From contig CAMVQS010000015.1 of NCBI GenBank assembly GCA_947169685.1, positions 1-41,074 of the forward strand: DNA of 41,074 bases. Reading direction: 5' to 3'. The position numbers and the translations under genes were made by a program. Each line of letters begins with the position of its first letter. Position 1 is the stretch's first letter. Shown here piece after piece: positions 1 to 7,365 of this stretch. Under the pieces are notes generated by a model that saw nothing but the letters and a program-made list of their open reading frames with translations, was not told the DNA's origin and ran no database searches. The stretch is from an uncultured Prevotella sp. (lineage in GTDB: Bacteria > Bacteroidota > Bacteroidia > Bacteroidales > Bacteroidaceae).

Positions 1-15
1 GCCGGAAGCCGTCCG

Positions 16-459
16 TCAACAGGTGGAAGAGGTGACGCTGGACTTCTCTGACAGCCCGCCTATCATGCACTTGCCGCCGGAGAACGAGCCGGAATGTGTC
101 TGTATGAACACCCCGTCGTCGGACAGGTATTCGGTGTAGACCTCCATCGAGTAGCTGCGGTAGACCCGCGTGGTGCTGCTTCTGCCGTTGGCTGCAGTCA
201 GCTCGGCGGCGTAGCCGTAGTCGGCCCAGATAGCCTGTAGTGCCGACGAGATGTCGAACGTGATTTCCGTCTGACCACCCGTATCGGCGTGGAAGTTGCC
301 CACCACCTTGTCACCGTACACTACATTCACCTGAACGACGGTGAACGGGCTGGGGTTGATACTCGGCCACGCCAGCCCAGATACACGGATGATGACCGGC
401 GAGTCGGCGAAGTAGGAGTCCTTGTTGAACTGGCCTTCTATAATGACGATGTTTGCCAT
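16..459 (-). CDS. Conserved protein of prophage or mobile-element type, probably truncated
   Basis: About 147 residues from the ATG at 459, which begins MANIVIIEGQFNKDSYF. An in-frame start 11 codons upstream gives a cysteine/lysine-rich leader that looks non-native, so I prefer 459. There is no signal peptide or membrane segment. The sequence is beta-rich (alternating V/I with a DTGGQTEITFDIS stretch), which would suit a structural or tail-like protein. I recall similar proteins next to Bacteroidales prophage-like genes, but that is memory and not a search. The reading frame stops at 16 after GGLSEKSSVTSSTC. The DNA beyond stays open in another frame, so a frameshift or 3' truncation is possible, and the window edge prevents a decision. 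It is on the same strand as the piece at 1561-1938 and separated from it by an opposing lipoprotein gene. Confidence 0.5.
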   Translation of the reverse strand: MANIVIIEGQFNKDSYFADSPVIIRVSGLAWPSINPSPFTVVQVNVVYGDKVVGNFHADTGGQTEITFDISSALQAIWADYGYAAELTAANGRSSTTRVYRSYSMEVYTEYLSDDGVFIQTHSGSFSGGKCMIGGLSEKSSVTSSTC

Positions 460-537
460 AAAATGCTGCTTTTTGCACGAAGATAGCCACATCGCCGCAC
501 ATAATCAAGGGCGAATAGGTATTTCTTCCTGCAATCT

Positions 538-568
538 TTTGGCAATTCACACGTTTTTTGTACCTTTG
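538..568 (+). promoter_or_regulatory. Bacteroidetes-type promoter of the lipoprotein gene
   Basis: TTTG at 538-541 and TACCTTTG at 561-568 are separated by 19 bp, the classic -33/-7 arrangement of the group's primary sigma factor. The expected start of transcription lies only a few bases before the ATG at 577, so the message would be nearly leaderless if that start codon is used. Confidence 0.7.
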
Positions 569-576
569 CAAACGAA

Positions 577-1551
577 ATGCTACAACGAAAAATTAATACA
601 CAAACAAAACTTTCCGCAAGACGTCTGATAAAGATGACGCTTGCATGCCTGATGGCAGTGTGCCTCGCCGCCTGCGGCGGTGATGACGAACCGACAGTCG
701 ATGAACTGCTGTCAGATAAGACCACGCCTGTCACCTTCGAGCTTCCGCAGGGCGATTACTATATGTTCGACTATTCCGGTAGCCGGTATGTAGGCTCTGA
801 CACGATACATGTAGACCGTTCCTGTAAGTTTGAGGCAGAGCTTAGGCAGGGAAAACATCATATAATTTGGATTAGTCTTGGGAACGAAGATAAGCAGTTC
901 TATTTACAGTTGAATTGGGTGGATAACTCCATGGATGGCAGCCCGGTTTTTGACACTTTAACACGCAAAATTCTACATGCGGGGAACAACCGAAGTCTTG
1001 GTTATGGCATGACAGATATAGAAGTATCGCCATATTTGCTCCCAATACAAAAGGTGGAATTTGAAAAAATCACAGCATGTTTGAAGATAGAAGCAACTGA
1101 CAAATTGCCTTACGAGCCTTACTTCGATGGCAACTACTCGTTTAAAGCTCTTCCTGGTTTTAGGAAAGAATTATATTACGAGGCTTATTTTTTTGGAATA
1201 GGCATGTTTACAGATTTTTACCTTGTAACCCTTTCTACCGACAATGGGAGTTATATCATTGACAGTGAGAGTAGAGATATAATAGTCGGGACAGGAGCAT
1301 TCTATTTCAATGAAAGCCCAAAATGCTACTATGATTATGATGCACAGTCGCCTATAGTAATGACGCTTTGTCCTAAAGACGGCTTGAACGACATCCAGCT
1401 GGTGGCAGAAATAAAAGAGCAAAGCGGTAAGGCTGTGCCGACCACTATGCTCCCAAAGTTCTCTTTGCGCCGTGGCTATACTACCAGACTTAGCGGGCCA
1501 CTCTTTTCTGGCTCCACCGCCGACTGGACTGTTACGATGGAACCATACTGA
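577..1551 (+). CDS. Fimbrillin-like surface lipoprotein
   Basis: This is a 324-residue secreted lipoprotein. The n-region is basic (SARRLIK), the hydrophobic core follows, and the lipobox LAAC puts the acylated cysteine at residue 33, followed by GGDDEP, an acidic stretch of the kind that favours surface export in Bacteroidetes. A later ATG at 634 would drop all the positive charges, so 577 is preferred. The C-terminal segment KFSLRRGYTTRLSGPLF resembles the closing strand motif of fimbrillin/Mfa-type proteins, so I infer a fimbrial subunit, anchor or relative. No catalytic motif was seen. Base composition is uneven: roughly 830-1380 is clearly AT-richer than the two ends, as in genes whose middle has been replaced by recombination. 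The gene is opposed by its neighbours on both sides. The fold assignment rests on short motifs only. Confidence 0.6.
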   Translation: MLQRKINTQTKLSARRLIKMTLACLMAVCLAACGGDDEPTVDELLSDKTTPVTFELPQGDYYMFDYSGSRYVGSDTIHVDRSCKFEAELRQGKHHIIWISLGNEDKQFYLQLNWVDNSMDGSPVFDTLTRKILHAGNNRSLGYGMTDIEVSPYLLPIQKVEFEKITACLKIEATDKLPYEPYFDGNYSFKALPGFRKELYYEAYFFGIGMFTDFYLVTLSTDNGSYIIDSESRDIIVGTGAFYFNESPKCYYDYDAQSPIVMTLCPKDGLNDIQLVAEIKEQSGKAVPTTMLPKFSLRRGYTTRLSGPLFSGSTADWTVTMEPY

Positions 1552-1560
1552 GAATAGGCA

Positions 1561-1938
1561 TCAGATATACATAATCTCCATCACTATATTCCCTAATCCC
1601 GTCTGGTTGCTCACGCTATACTGCATCTTGCGGATGAAGCCCGTCACGTCGCCTACAGTGACGCGCTTCGTCTTGTCGATAGCCAGCAATTGCGCCAGCG
1701 TCATGCGTACCGTCCGCTTAACGATGCGTGCGTTACGAATCCAGTAGGAATACTCCTTGTAGAACTGATCGGCGAGGCCACGGCCACACAGGTTGGAGTT
1801 GGTGATGGGCAGGTAGCGTCCACTGGTATCTGTTGTAGGACTTCCGGACGTATCCGTATTACTACCATCAATAACTACTGTTCCTGCAGATTCCCCGCCC
1901 TCAGCATAGTATATTGCCTGAAGGTTATGCAAAAGCAC
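1561..1938 (-). pseudogene. C-terminal piece of a mobile-element-type protein
   Basis: An open frame of 125 codons with no good start. The only initiator is a GTG at 1938, and upstream the same frame runs back through an A7 tract (about 1945-1951) to a stop about 40 bp away. It looks like the 3' part of a longer gene whose 5' part is gone or out of frame. The product is soluble, with a glycine/serine/threonine-rich stretch (SGSPTTDTSG) and then a basic segment ending FIRKMQYSV and VMEIMYI. No domain is recognised. Its strand and position just upstream of the similar-looking gene at 16-459 suggest both are leftovers of one prophage or integrated element, later split by the lipoprotein gene. 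It could instead be a short intact gene starting at the GTG. Confidence 0.45.
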
Positions 1939-1987
1939 GGCCCTTTTTTTCTCAGCCCATAGGCAATTCCGTTTTTAGGTTCGACAA

Positions 1988-2170
1988 TTATTGAAAGACA
2001 CTATTCTCAGCAATTACCTGCTGGGCAGGGATATGCTGGATATTATTGTTTTTGTCACAGACGACAACGCTCTCACCTCGCAATGCCTTCTCTTGAAGCA
2101 TGCGCTTTTCGGCCAACAAGAGGCCATTGTCAATTTTCTTGGAGAGTTCCTTATACTCTTTATCTGACAT
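1988..2170 (-). CDS. 60-residue partner protein of the Zeta-type kinase
   Basis: A 60-residue, charged, probably helical protein beginning MSDKEYKELSKKID and continuing with LLLAEKRMLQEKALRGESVVV. Its ATG overlaps the 3' end of the kinase gene by 11 bp, so the two are almost certainly translated from one message. No signal peptide or membrane segment is present. No function is assigned. Its size, charge and tight coupling to a Zeta-family kinase make an antitoxin or regulatory partner a reasonable guess, but here it lies downstream of the kinase, whereas the classic epsilon antitoxin gene precedes zeta. The region after it (down to 1939) shows no other gene. Confidence 0.65.
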   Translation of the reverse strand: MSDKEYKELSKKIDNGLLLAEKRMLQEKALRGESVVVCDKNNNIQHIPAQQVIAENSVFQ

Positions 2171-2735
2171 ATTCCTTTATTGTTTTATATAGTTCTTCAT
2201 TGAATACATCAACACCTTTCATTTTACTACCACTTGCAATCTTGATGCGTGGTTGCGCAGAATTATCGTATATGCCCCAGTAATCTACCTCTGGTATAAA
2301 CAGATGGAACAGGTTGTTGATGCCTGCTTCGTATCTACGTCTAATAATATATTCAGGTATGTTATGCCCACCATGCTGGACTCTCTCCGCAACACGTTGA
2401 ATAGCAAGTTCTGGAGTTCTCAGCCAGAAGAAAACGATGTTCACATGATAACCCTTTGCCTGAGCACGGCGAACAAGATTCAGATACGACTTTGTAGCAA
2501 GCGTAGTCTCTATAGAAAATGTTTCCTCCCGACTGAGCAGCTCTTCGATGCGACTGAGCATCAGCCGACCTGCCTCAATTGCCATACCCTCCGGATTAAA
2601 CGGGGAGAGTCCACGGGCAATCTCGTCAGCATTCACAAACTCCCTGCAATCAAGGATTTCAGGAAGTACCGTGTATGATACTGTTGTCTTACCAGCACCA
2701 TTACAACCACTGATGATATAGAGATTCTTACTCAT
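2160..2735 (-). CDS. Zeta-toxin-like P-loop kinase
   Basis: A 191-residue cytoplasmic protein starting MSKNLYIISGCNGAGKTT. An upstream in-frame ATG adds 33 residues with no family character and lies before the promoter, so 2735 is the start. Walker A is GCNGAGKT (residues 10-17). It is followed by NADEIARGLSPFNPE and ETFSIETTLA, the blocks expected of Zeta-family and COG4185-type kinases, and a basic segment ERVQHGGHNIPEYIIRRR near residue 130. Zeta toxins phosphorylate UDP-N-acetylglucosamine and so block wall synthesis; chromosomal relatives may have other small-molecule substrates. It overlaps the 60-residue gene at 1988-2170. Family assignment is firm, toxicity is not shown. Confidence 0.85.
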   Translation of the reverse strand: MSKNLYIISGCNGAGKTTVSYTVLPEILDCREFVNADEIARGLSPFNPEGMAIEAGRLMLSRIEELLSREETFSIETTLATKSYLNLVRRAQAKGYHVNIVFFWLRTPELAIQRVAERVQHGGHNIPEYIIRRRYEAGINNLFHLFIPEVDYWGIYDNSAQPRIKIASGSKMKGVDVFNEELYKTIKEYVR

Positions 2736-2744
2736 TCTCGCAGG

Positions 2745-2752
2745 CAAAGATA
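2745..2752 (-). promoter_or_regulatory. -7 box of the Zeta-like kinase
   Basis: TATCTTTG on the minus strand, with a degenerate TTTG-like element about 20 bp further upstream. It lies only nine bases before the kinase ATG, so the leader would be extremely short. Confidence 0.6.
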
Positions 2753-2853
2753 AAAAGAATAATTGATATTTGCAAGAAACGGGCGTACTTTTTGTTTCTG
2801 TGCGCCAGTTCACTAAGGGAAAAAAGACCATCAATTACGGGAATCGGTTCTTT

Positions 2854-3891
2854 TTAGTTGTTCTTCTTGTAACTCTGTACTGCCCAGACGGCCATGAGGG
2901 TGGAGATGCCTATGAGGGCGAGCACTTGATGGACGATACTGTAGAAGTCGCCACCACGAACGAAGACGGTGCGGATGGCATCGGCGAAGTAGTGCATGGG
3001 GTTGACGTAGGTGGTGAGGTAGGCCCAGTGGGGCATGGAGCGGACGGGGGTGAAAAGGCCCGAGAGCAACATCAGGCACACTACGAAGAACCACATCACC
3101 AGCATGGCCTGTTGCATAGTGTCGCTGTAGTTGGAAACGATAAGGCCGAAACTGCTAAAAAACAACGCTAAAAGGATGGCTAACAGATAGACAAGCCAGA
3201 GCGGGCCCTGACAGGTGATGCCATAGACGAGCCACGAGAGCACGAGACAGAGGGTAAGCACCACCAGCCCGATGAGCCAATAAGGAATGAGCTTGGCAAA
3301 GATGAACGACCACTTCGAGACGGGCGTGACGTTGATCTGCTCAATGGTACCCTTCTCCTTTTCGCCCACAATGTTGAGCGCAGGCAGGAAACCGCATAGC
3401 ATCATCATCAGAATGCCCATCAAGGCGGGAATCATAAAGACTTTATAGTCTTGGTGCTTGTTGTACAAAGTTAGAGGTGAGAGGTCAGAGGTTAGAAGTG
3501 AGAGATTACTACTTACTATCTGACTCAGATACGCCGAGCCTATCGAACCCTTGGTGCCATTGACGGCATTGGCAGCGATGAGATACTGGCCATCGCGGAT
3601 TTCGAGGATGATATCGGCCTGCGAGGTCTCAATATCTTTCATGGCTTCTTGGTAGGTCGCCTTCTGGCCATTGAAGATAAAGTAGTTGGAGGCCTCTATC
3701 TGGTGGACGAGTTGCTGCGACTGCGTGGTACGATCCATATCCACCACATCCACGCGGATATTCTTCACCTCCTGATTCATTACCCACGGCATGACACACA
3801 TTACCATGATGGGGAAGATGAAGATGATTTTCGGCATGAACGAGTTGCGCCGGATTTGCAGGAACTCCTTTTGGATGAGATACTTTATCAT
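2854..3891 (-). CDS. ABC-2 type efflux permease, distal subunit
   Basis: A 345-residue inner-membrane protein with one N-terminal membrane segment, a large periplasmic domain and five C-terminal membrane segments (ABC2_membrane_3 architecture, relatives YbhR/YhhJ). The cytoplasmic coupling motif EKEKGTIEQINVTPV precedes the membrane bundle. It is the last gene of the efflux operon; its ATG overlaps the stop of the preceding permease (ATGA at 3888-3891), implying translational coupling and probably a heterodimer. A five-unit 7-bp repeat encodes part of the periplasmic loop (SLLTSDLSPLTLYN), just before the conserved segment that enters the membrane. Substrate unknown: drugs, bile salts or lipids are all possible for the family. 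Confidence 0.88.
   Translation of the reverse strand: MIKYLIQKEFLQIRRNSFMPKIIFIFPIMVMCVMPWVMNQEVKNIRVDVVDMDRTTQSQQLVHQIEASNYFIFNGQKATYQEAMKDIETSQADIILEIRDGQYLIAANAVNGTKGSIGSAYLSQIVSSNLSLLTSDLSPLTLYNKHQDYKVFMIPALMGILMMMLCGFLPALNIVGEKEKGTIEQINVTPVSKWSFIFAKLIPYWLIGLVVLTLCLVLSWLVYGITCQGPLWLVYLLAILLALFFSSFGLIVSNYSDTMQQAMLVMWFFVVCLMLLSGLFTPVRSMPHWAYLTTYVNPMHYFADAIRTVFVRGGDFYSIVHQVLALIGISTLMAVWAVQSYKKNN
3470..3504. repeat. Heptanucleotide array in distal permease
   Basis: Five exact 7-bp units in phase: GTTAGAG, GTGAGAG, GTCAGAG, GTTAGAA, GTGAGAG. They lie inside the coding sequence, in the periplasmic loop. One unit more or less would shift the reading frame, three would restore it. Confidence 0.85.
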
Positions 3892-4949
3892 AGTCTTGTC
3901 TTGAACTTCTTAAGTGAAACAACAAGCAACAGGGCGGTCATGCCGATAAGGACTGCCACCTCGTGCCATACTTCCTGAATGCCTACGCCCATAATCATCA
4001 GTTTGCGCATGGCCTGGATGTAGTAGCGGGGCGGGATGATGGCCGAAATCCATTGCAGCACGGTAGGCATCGACTCCACAGGAAACAGCATACCGGAGAG
4101 CATCACGGTGGGCAGCAACAGCACCATCGCCGACACGAGCAGGGCCACGAACTGCGTCTGGGCGATGTTCGATATGAGCAGCCCTAACGAGAGCGCTAAC
4201 AGGATATAGATGAGTGATACCACGAAAATCCATCCCAATGAGCCCTGCAACGGTACATCGAGCACGGTAGCCGACATGAGCAGGATGACGGCAAGAATCA
4301 GCAATGCCAACAACAGGTAGGGAACCACCTTGGCTACAATAATCATCAGCGGACGGACAGGCGACACCAAGAGCACCTCCATCGTGCCGCGTTCTTTTTC
4401 GCGCACAATACTGACGGAGGTCATCATTGCACAAATCAACAGCAACAGCATACCCATGATGGCAGGTACGAAGTTGTAGGCGGATTTCATCCTTGGATTG
4501 TATAACAATTGAGAATTGAGAATTGAAAATTGAGAATTAACTGGCGCAATGGTTTGTTGAGCATAGAGTGTCCATTGCTGGGCCATGTTGGGGTCGGAAC
4601 CATCGACGATAAACTGCACACCTGAATGCTTCGACGCATAGTCCTGTCCAAACACCACGGCAAGGTCGGCCTTCTGGCTGCGTATCAGCCGTTCTGCCTC
4701 TTTCGGTGTGGGTACAGTCGTCGTTATCGTAAAATATTCCGATGCGGCAAGGCGGTCGATGGCCTGCTGCGTCGCATGGTCCATCTGCGAGGTCACCACT
4801 ACCGTGCGCACGTTCTTTACATCGTTGGTGATGGCAAAGCCGAAGAGGAGCATCAGCACGATGGGCATCCCAAAGAGTATCAGCATCGTACGCTTGTCGC
4901 GCAGGATGTGACGTGCCTCCTTGATAACGAATGATAAAAACTGCTTCAT
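3888..4949 (-). CDS. ABC-2 type efflux permease, proximal subunit
   Basis: A 353-residue paralogue of the following permease, with the same layout: one N-terminal membrane segment (about residues 20-42), a periplasmic domain to about 175, then five membrane segments. The motif EKERGTMEVLLVSPV lies at the cytoplasmic loop, as in YbhS/YhhJ-type ABC-2 permeases. It starts 3 bp after the ATPase stop and overlaps the next gene by 4 bp. A five-unit 7-bp array encodes VNSQFSILNSQLLYN in the periplasmic domain, at the same place as the array in its paralogue. With the ATPase and adaptor it should form an inner-membrane exporter that works through the TolC-like channel. Confidence 0.88.
   Translation of the reverse strand: MKQFLSFVIKEARHILRDKRTMLILFGMPIVLMLLFGFAITNDVKNVRTVVVTSQMDHATQQAIDRLAASEYFTITTTVPTPKEAERLIRSQKADLAVVFGQDYASKHSGVQFIVDGSDPNMAQQWTLYAQQTIAPVNSQFSILNSQLLYNPRMKSAYNFVPAIMGMLLLLICAMMTSVSIVREKERGTMEVLLVSPVRPLMIIVAKVVPYLLLALLILAVILLMSATVLDVPLQGSLGWIFVVSLIYILLALSLGLLISNIAQTQFVALLVSAMVLLLPTVMLSGMLFPVESMPTVLQWISAIIPPRYYIQAMRKLMIMGVGIQEVWHEVAVLIGMTALLLVVSLKKFKTRL
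4504..4538. repeat. Heptanucleotide array in proximal permease
   Basis: Five 7-bp units: AACAATT, GAGAATT, GAGAATT, GAAAATT, GAGAATT. Read on the minus strand they encode the peptide repeat NSQFSIL-NSQLLY, whose seven-residue period is three DNA units. Confidence 0.88.
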
Positions 4950-4952
4950 ACC

Positions 4953-6446
4953 TTAATCTCCTCTTTTTGCCTCGCGAGCCAAATACGTAAACACATGATC
5001 CATATCGGGCTGTCCGAGCTTACGTTTCAGTTCCTCAGGCGTACCCATCGCGCTGATCTTGCCATCGACCATGATTGAGATACGGTCGCAATACTCGGCT
5101 TCGTCCATATAGTGGGTCGTCACGAAAACGGTGATGCCACGGTGGGCTGCGTCGTAGATGAGTGCCCAGAACTGTCGGCGCGTGGCAGGATCTACGCCGC
5201 CCGTCGGTTCGTCAAGAAACACGATGGCGGGTTCGTGGAAGATAGAGACGGAGAAGGCCAGTTTCTGTTTCCAACCAAGGGGTAGCGAGCCCACGAGGTC
5301 ATTCTTATGCTCCTCAAACTTCAGTTGGCGCAGCAACTCGTCCGTCTTCACCTTTATCTCCTCACTTTTCATCCCATAGATGCCACCGAACAGTCGGATA
5401 TTCTCCGCTACGGTCAGGTCTTCATAGAGCGAAAACTTCTGACTCATGTAACCGATGTGCTTCTTGATCTGTTCGTGCTCCGTGCGAATGTCGAAGCCTG
5501 CCACGGTGCCAGCGCCGCTGGTGGGCTGGTTCAGTCCTGTCAGCATGTGCATGGCGGTGGTCTTGCCCGCTCCGTTGGCCCCAAGGAAACCGAAGATCTC
5601 TCCTCGCTTCACCGTAAACGAGATGTCATCGACGGCATGGAAGTCGCCAAAGGCTTTGACCAAATGTGATACTTCAATCACATTTTCACTTGCGCTCGGC
5701 TCTGCCGCTTTGCTCGGCAAAGAATCTTGACCCCTGAACCTTGAACCATCTTCAATCCCCGCTGGATTGAAGATATCAGCGAAGCGATTGAGTATTATCT
5801 CCGGCTTGTCGATTCCCATCACCTTACCCTCGCTCAAGAACGTCACGCGCTCACAACAGCGCACCTCGTCGAGATAGGGCGTAGAGGCAACGATGGTGAT
5901 TCCCCTTTCCTTCAACATCGAGAGCATCGCCCAGAACTCCTTGCGGCTCACGGGATCAACACCCGTCGTTGGCTCGTCGAGGAAGAGCACACTGGGCTGA
6001 TGCACCAACGCACAGCTTAGTGCCAGCTTCTGCTTCATACCACCAGAGAGGGCTCCTGCCTTACGGTCGGCGAACCGCTCTATCTGTTGATAGATAGCCT
6101 TGATGCTGTCATAGCCTTCATCGACTGTCGTGCCAAACAGCGTGGCGAAGAACTCTAAGTTCTCCCGCACCGTCAGGTCCTGATACAGCGAGAACCGTCC
6201 GGGCATATAGCCCACCCGCCGGCGAATGTCCTTCATTCCTCGCACCACATCGAAGCCATCCACCGTCGCCGTACCCTCATCTGCCAACAGCAGCGTACAC
6301 AATATGCGATACATCGACGTCTTCCCCGCTCCGTCAGGGCCTATCAGTCCGAAGACTTCGCCCTTCTCAACGGAGAACGACACGTCCTGCAAAGCCATAA
6401 CCCTACCGTACGACTTCGATATATGCTGAACGTCGAGACTAATCAT
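4953..6446 (-). CDS. Double ABC ATPase of the efflux pump
   Basis: A 497-residue fusion of two nucleotide-binding domains, as in YbhF. Start chosen at the ATG at 6446; a TTG nine bases upstream lies inside a repeat and is less likely. Domain 1: Walker A GPDGAGKTS (residues 36-44), signature LSGGMKQ, Walker B LFLDEPTTGVDP. Domain 2: Walker A GANGAGKTT, Walker B VFLDEPTGGVDP, with signature LPLGWKQ in place of LSGGQ, a change usual for the second half of this family. Both halves should power the two permeases encoded next. The linker between the halves is rich in short repeats and inverted repeats. The gap to the upstream adaptor gene is only 19 bp and is made of 7-bp repeats. Confidence 0.92.
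   Translation of the reverse strand: MISLDVQHISKSYGRVMALQDVSFSVEKGEVFGLIGPDGAGKTSMYRILCTLLLADEGTATVDGFDVVRGMKDIRRRVGYMPGRFSLYQDLTVRENLEFFATLFGTTVDEGYDSIKAIYQQIERFADRKAGALSGGMKQKLALSCALVHQPSVLFLDEPTTGVDPVSRKEFWAMLSMLKERGITIVASTPYLDEVRCCERVTFLSEGKVMGIDKPEIILNRFADIFNPAGIEDGSRFRGQDSLPSKAAEPSASENVIEVSHLVKAFGDFHAVDDISFTVKRGEIFGFLGANGAGKTTAMHMLTGLNQPTSGAGTVAGFDIRTEHEQIKKHIGYMSQKFSLYEDLTVAENIRLFGGIYGMKSEEIKVKTDELLRQLKFEEHKNDLVGSLPLGWKQKLAFSVSIFHEPAIVFLDEPTGGVDPATRRQFWALIYDAAHRGITVFVTTHYMDEAEYCDRISIMVDGKISAMGTPEELKRKLGQPDMDHVFTYLAREAKRGD
5708..5772. repeat. Repeat-rich linker between the two ATPase halves
   Basis: Within 65 bp there is a 6-bp inverted repeat CTTTGC/GCAAAG (5708-5722), three 7-bp units CTTGACC, CCTGAAC, CTTGAAC (5726-5746), and a perfect 9-bp stem CTTCAATCC/GGATTGAAG with a 5-base loop (5750-5772). 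It encodes the low-constraint segment AGIEDGSRFRGQDSLPSKAA. Confidence 0.75.
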
Positions 6447-6474
6447 AATTCTCAATTATCAATTCTCAATTGAA
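6447..6474. repeat. Heptanucleotide array at the adaptor/ATPase junction
   Basis: Units AATTCTC, AATTATC, AATTCTC, AATTGAA. On the minus strand the array contains the last codons and stop of the adaptor gene (stop at 6466-6468) and all of the spacer up to the ATPase ATG, including where a ribosome-binding site would lie. Confidence 0.85.
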
Positions 6475-7359
6475 TTTGACCTCGCCGTACATTCCGATTT
6501 TGACGTATCCGTCATTCTTAATCGCCACCTTCAGAGCATAGACGAGGTCTGCCCGTTCATCGTCGGTCAGAATGGTCTTGGGGGTGAACTCTGAACGGGA
6601 GGAAATCCAGCTGACGGTGCCCTGGTACTCCTTGCGCTGTCCATCGCCATAGTCGGCAAAGACCTTGACCTGCTGACCTACCTTGATGTCCTTCAGCTGT
6701 GCGGAAGTGACGTAGGCGCGGATGAAAATCTGCTCTGTATCGGCCATCTTGAAGAGGGGCTTGCCTATGACTACGAACTCGCCACGTTCGACGTATTTCT
6801 CCAGTACGATGCCTTTAATAGGGGTGGTGATATGGCACTTCTGAAGTTGATCCATTAGTTGACTAACCTGCACATCGACAGTTGAGAGTTGAGAGTTGAG
6901 GGTGGAGAGTTGGGTGCTGAGCGAAGAAATCTGCGCATCGAGCTGTTTCTGTAGTACTTGCACCTGATTGGTAGCGTCGTCGAGCATCTTACTGGGGGCG
7001 GCACCGTCGGCCACCAGTTCACGATAGCGTTGCTGGTCTTGACGGGCCTTAGCCAACTGCTGACGCGTGGCTGCTATCTGCGTCTCCATATCGGGTTTCT
7101 GGCTCTGATAGACCGCCTTTGTGGCCCCCGCCTGCTGAATCTTCAGCCAAATCTGGGTGGTGTCGATGAGTCCTACTTCCTTGCCAAGAGCCACCTCGTC
7201 GCCCTCGTTGACATCGAACATCACCAGCGCACCACTTTGCTCGGCTGCCACCGTCACCTCTGTTGCCTCGAAGGTTCCCGTAGCGTCGTACTCCTTCTCA
7301 TTGTTTTCGCAGCTTGCCAGCAATACCAGCCCTGCCGCCATTATCATCAGTTTCTTCAT
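6466..7359 (-). CDS. HlyD-type periplasmic adaptor lipoprotein
   Basis: A 297-residue membrane-fusion protein (YbhG/YhiI type). The signal peptide ends in lipobox LASC with acylated Cys17. A barrel-sandwich/biotinyl-lipoyl half (VAAEQSGALVMFDVNEGDEV) comes first, then a long alpha-helical hairpin (about residues 75-165), the second lipoyl half (ITTPIKGIVLEKYVERGEFV) and a beta-barrel. It bridges the inner-membrane ABC complex and the TolC-like channel. Six 7-bp units encode SSLSTQLSTLNSQLSTVDVQ in the second helix of the hairpin, close to a heptad-like pattern of its own. It lies 6 bp after the channel gene. Confidence 0.9.
   Translation of the reverse strand: MKKLMIMAAGLVLLASCENNEKEYDATGTFEATEVTVAAEQSGALVMFDVNEGDEVALGKEVGLIDTTQIWLKIQQAGATKAVYQSQKPDMETQIAATRQQLAKARQDQQRYRELVADGAAPSKMLDDATNQVQVLQKQLDAQISSLSTQLSTLNSQLSTVDVQVSQLMDQLQKCHITTPIKGIVLEKYVERGEFVVIGKPLFKMADTEQIFIRAYVTSAQLKDIKVGQQVKVFADYGDGQRKEYQGTVSWISSRSEFTPKTILTDDERADLVYALKVAIKNDGYVKIGMYGEVKFN
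6881..6922. repeat. Heptanucleotide array in adaptor coiled coil
   Basis: Six 7-bp units in register: GTTGAGA, GTTGAGA, GTTGAGG, GTGGAGA, GTTGGGT, GCTGAGC, the last two degenerate. Wholly within the coding sequence of the helical hairpin. Confidence 0.85.
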
Positions 7360-7365
7360 ATCTCG

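Noticed and set aside
5200..5300. Second ABC domain with LPLGWKQ instead of LSGGQ, suggesting a dead ATPase half
   Set aside because: This change is usual in the second half of YbhF-type double ATPases, and Walker A and B are intact.
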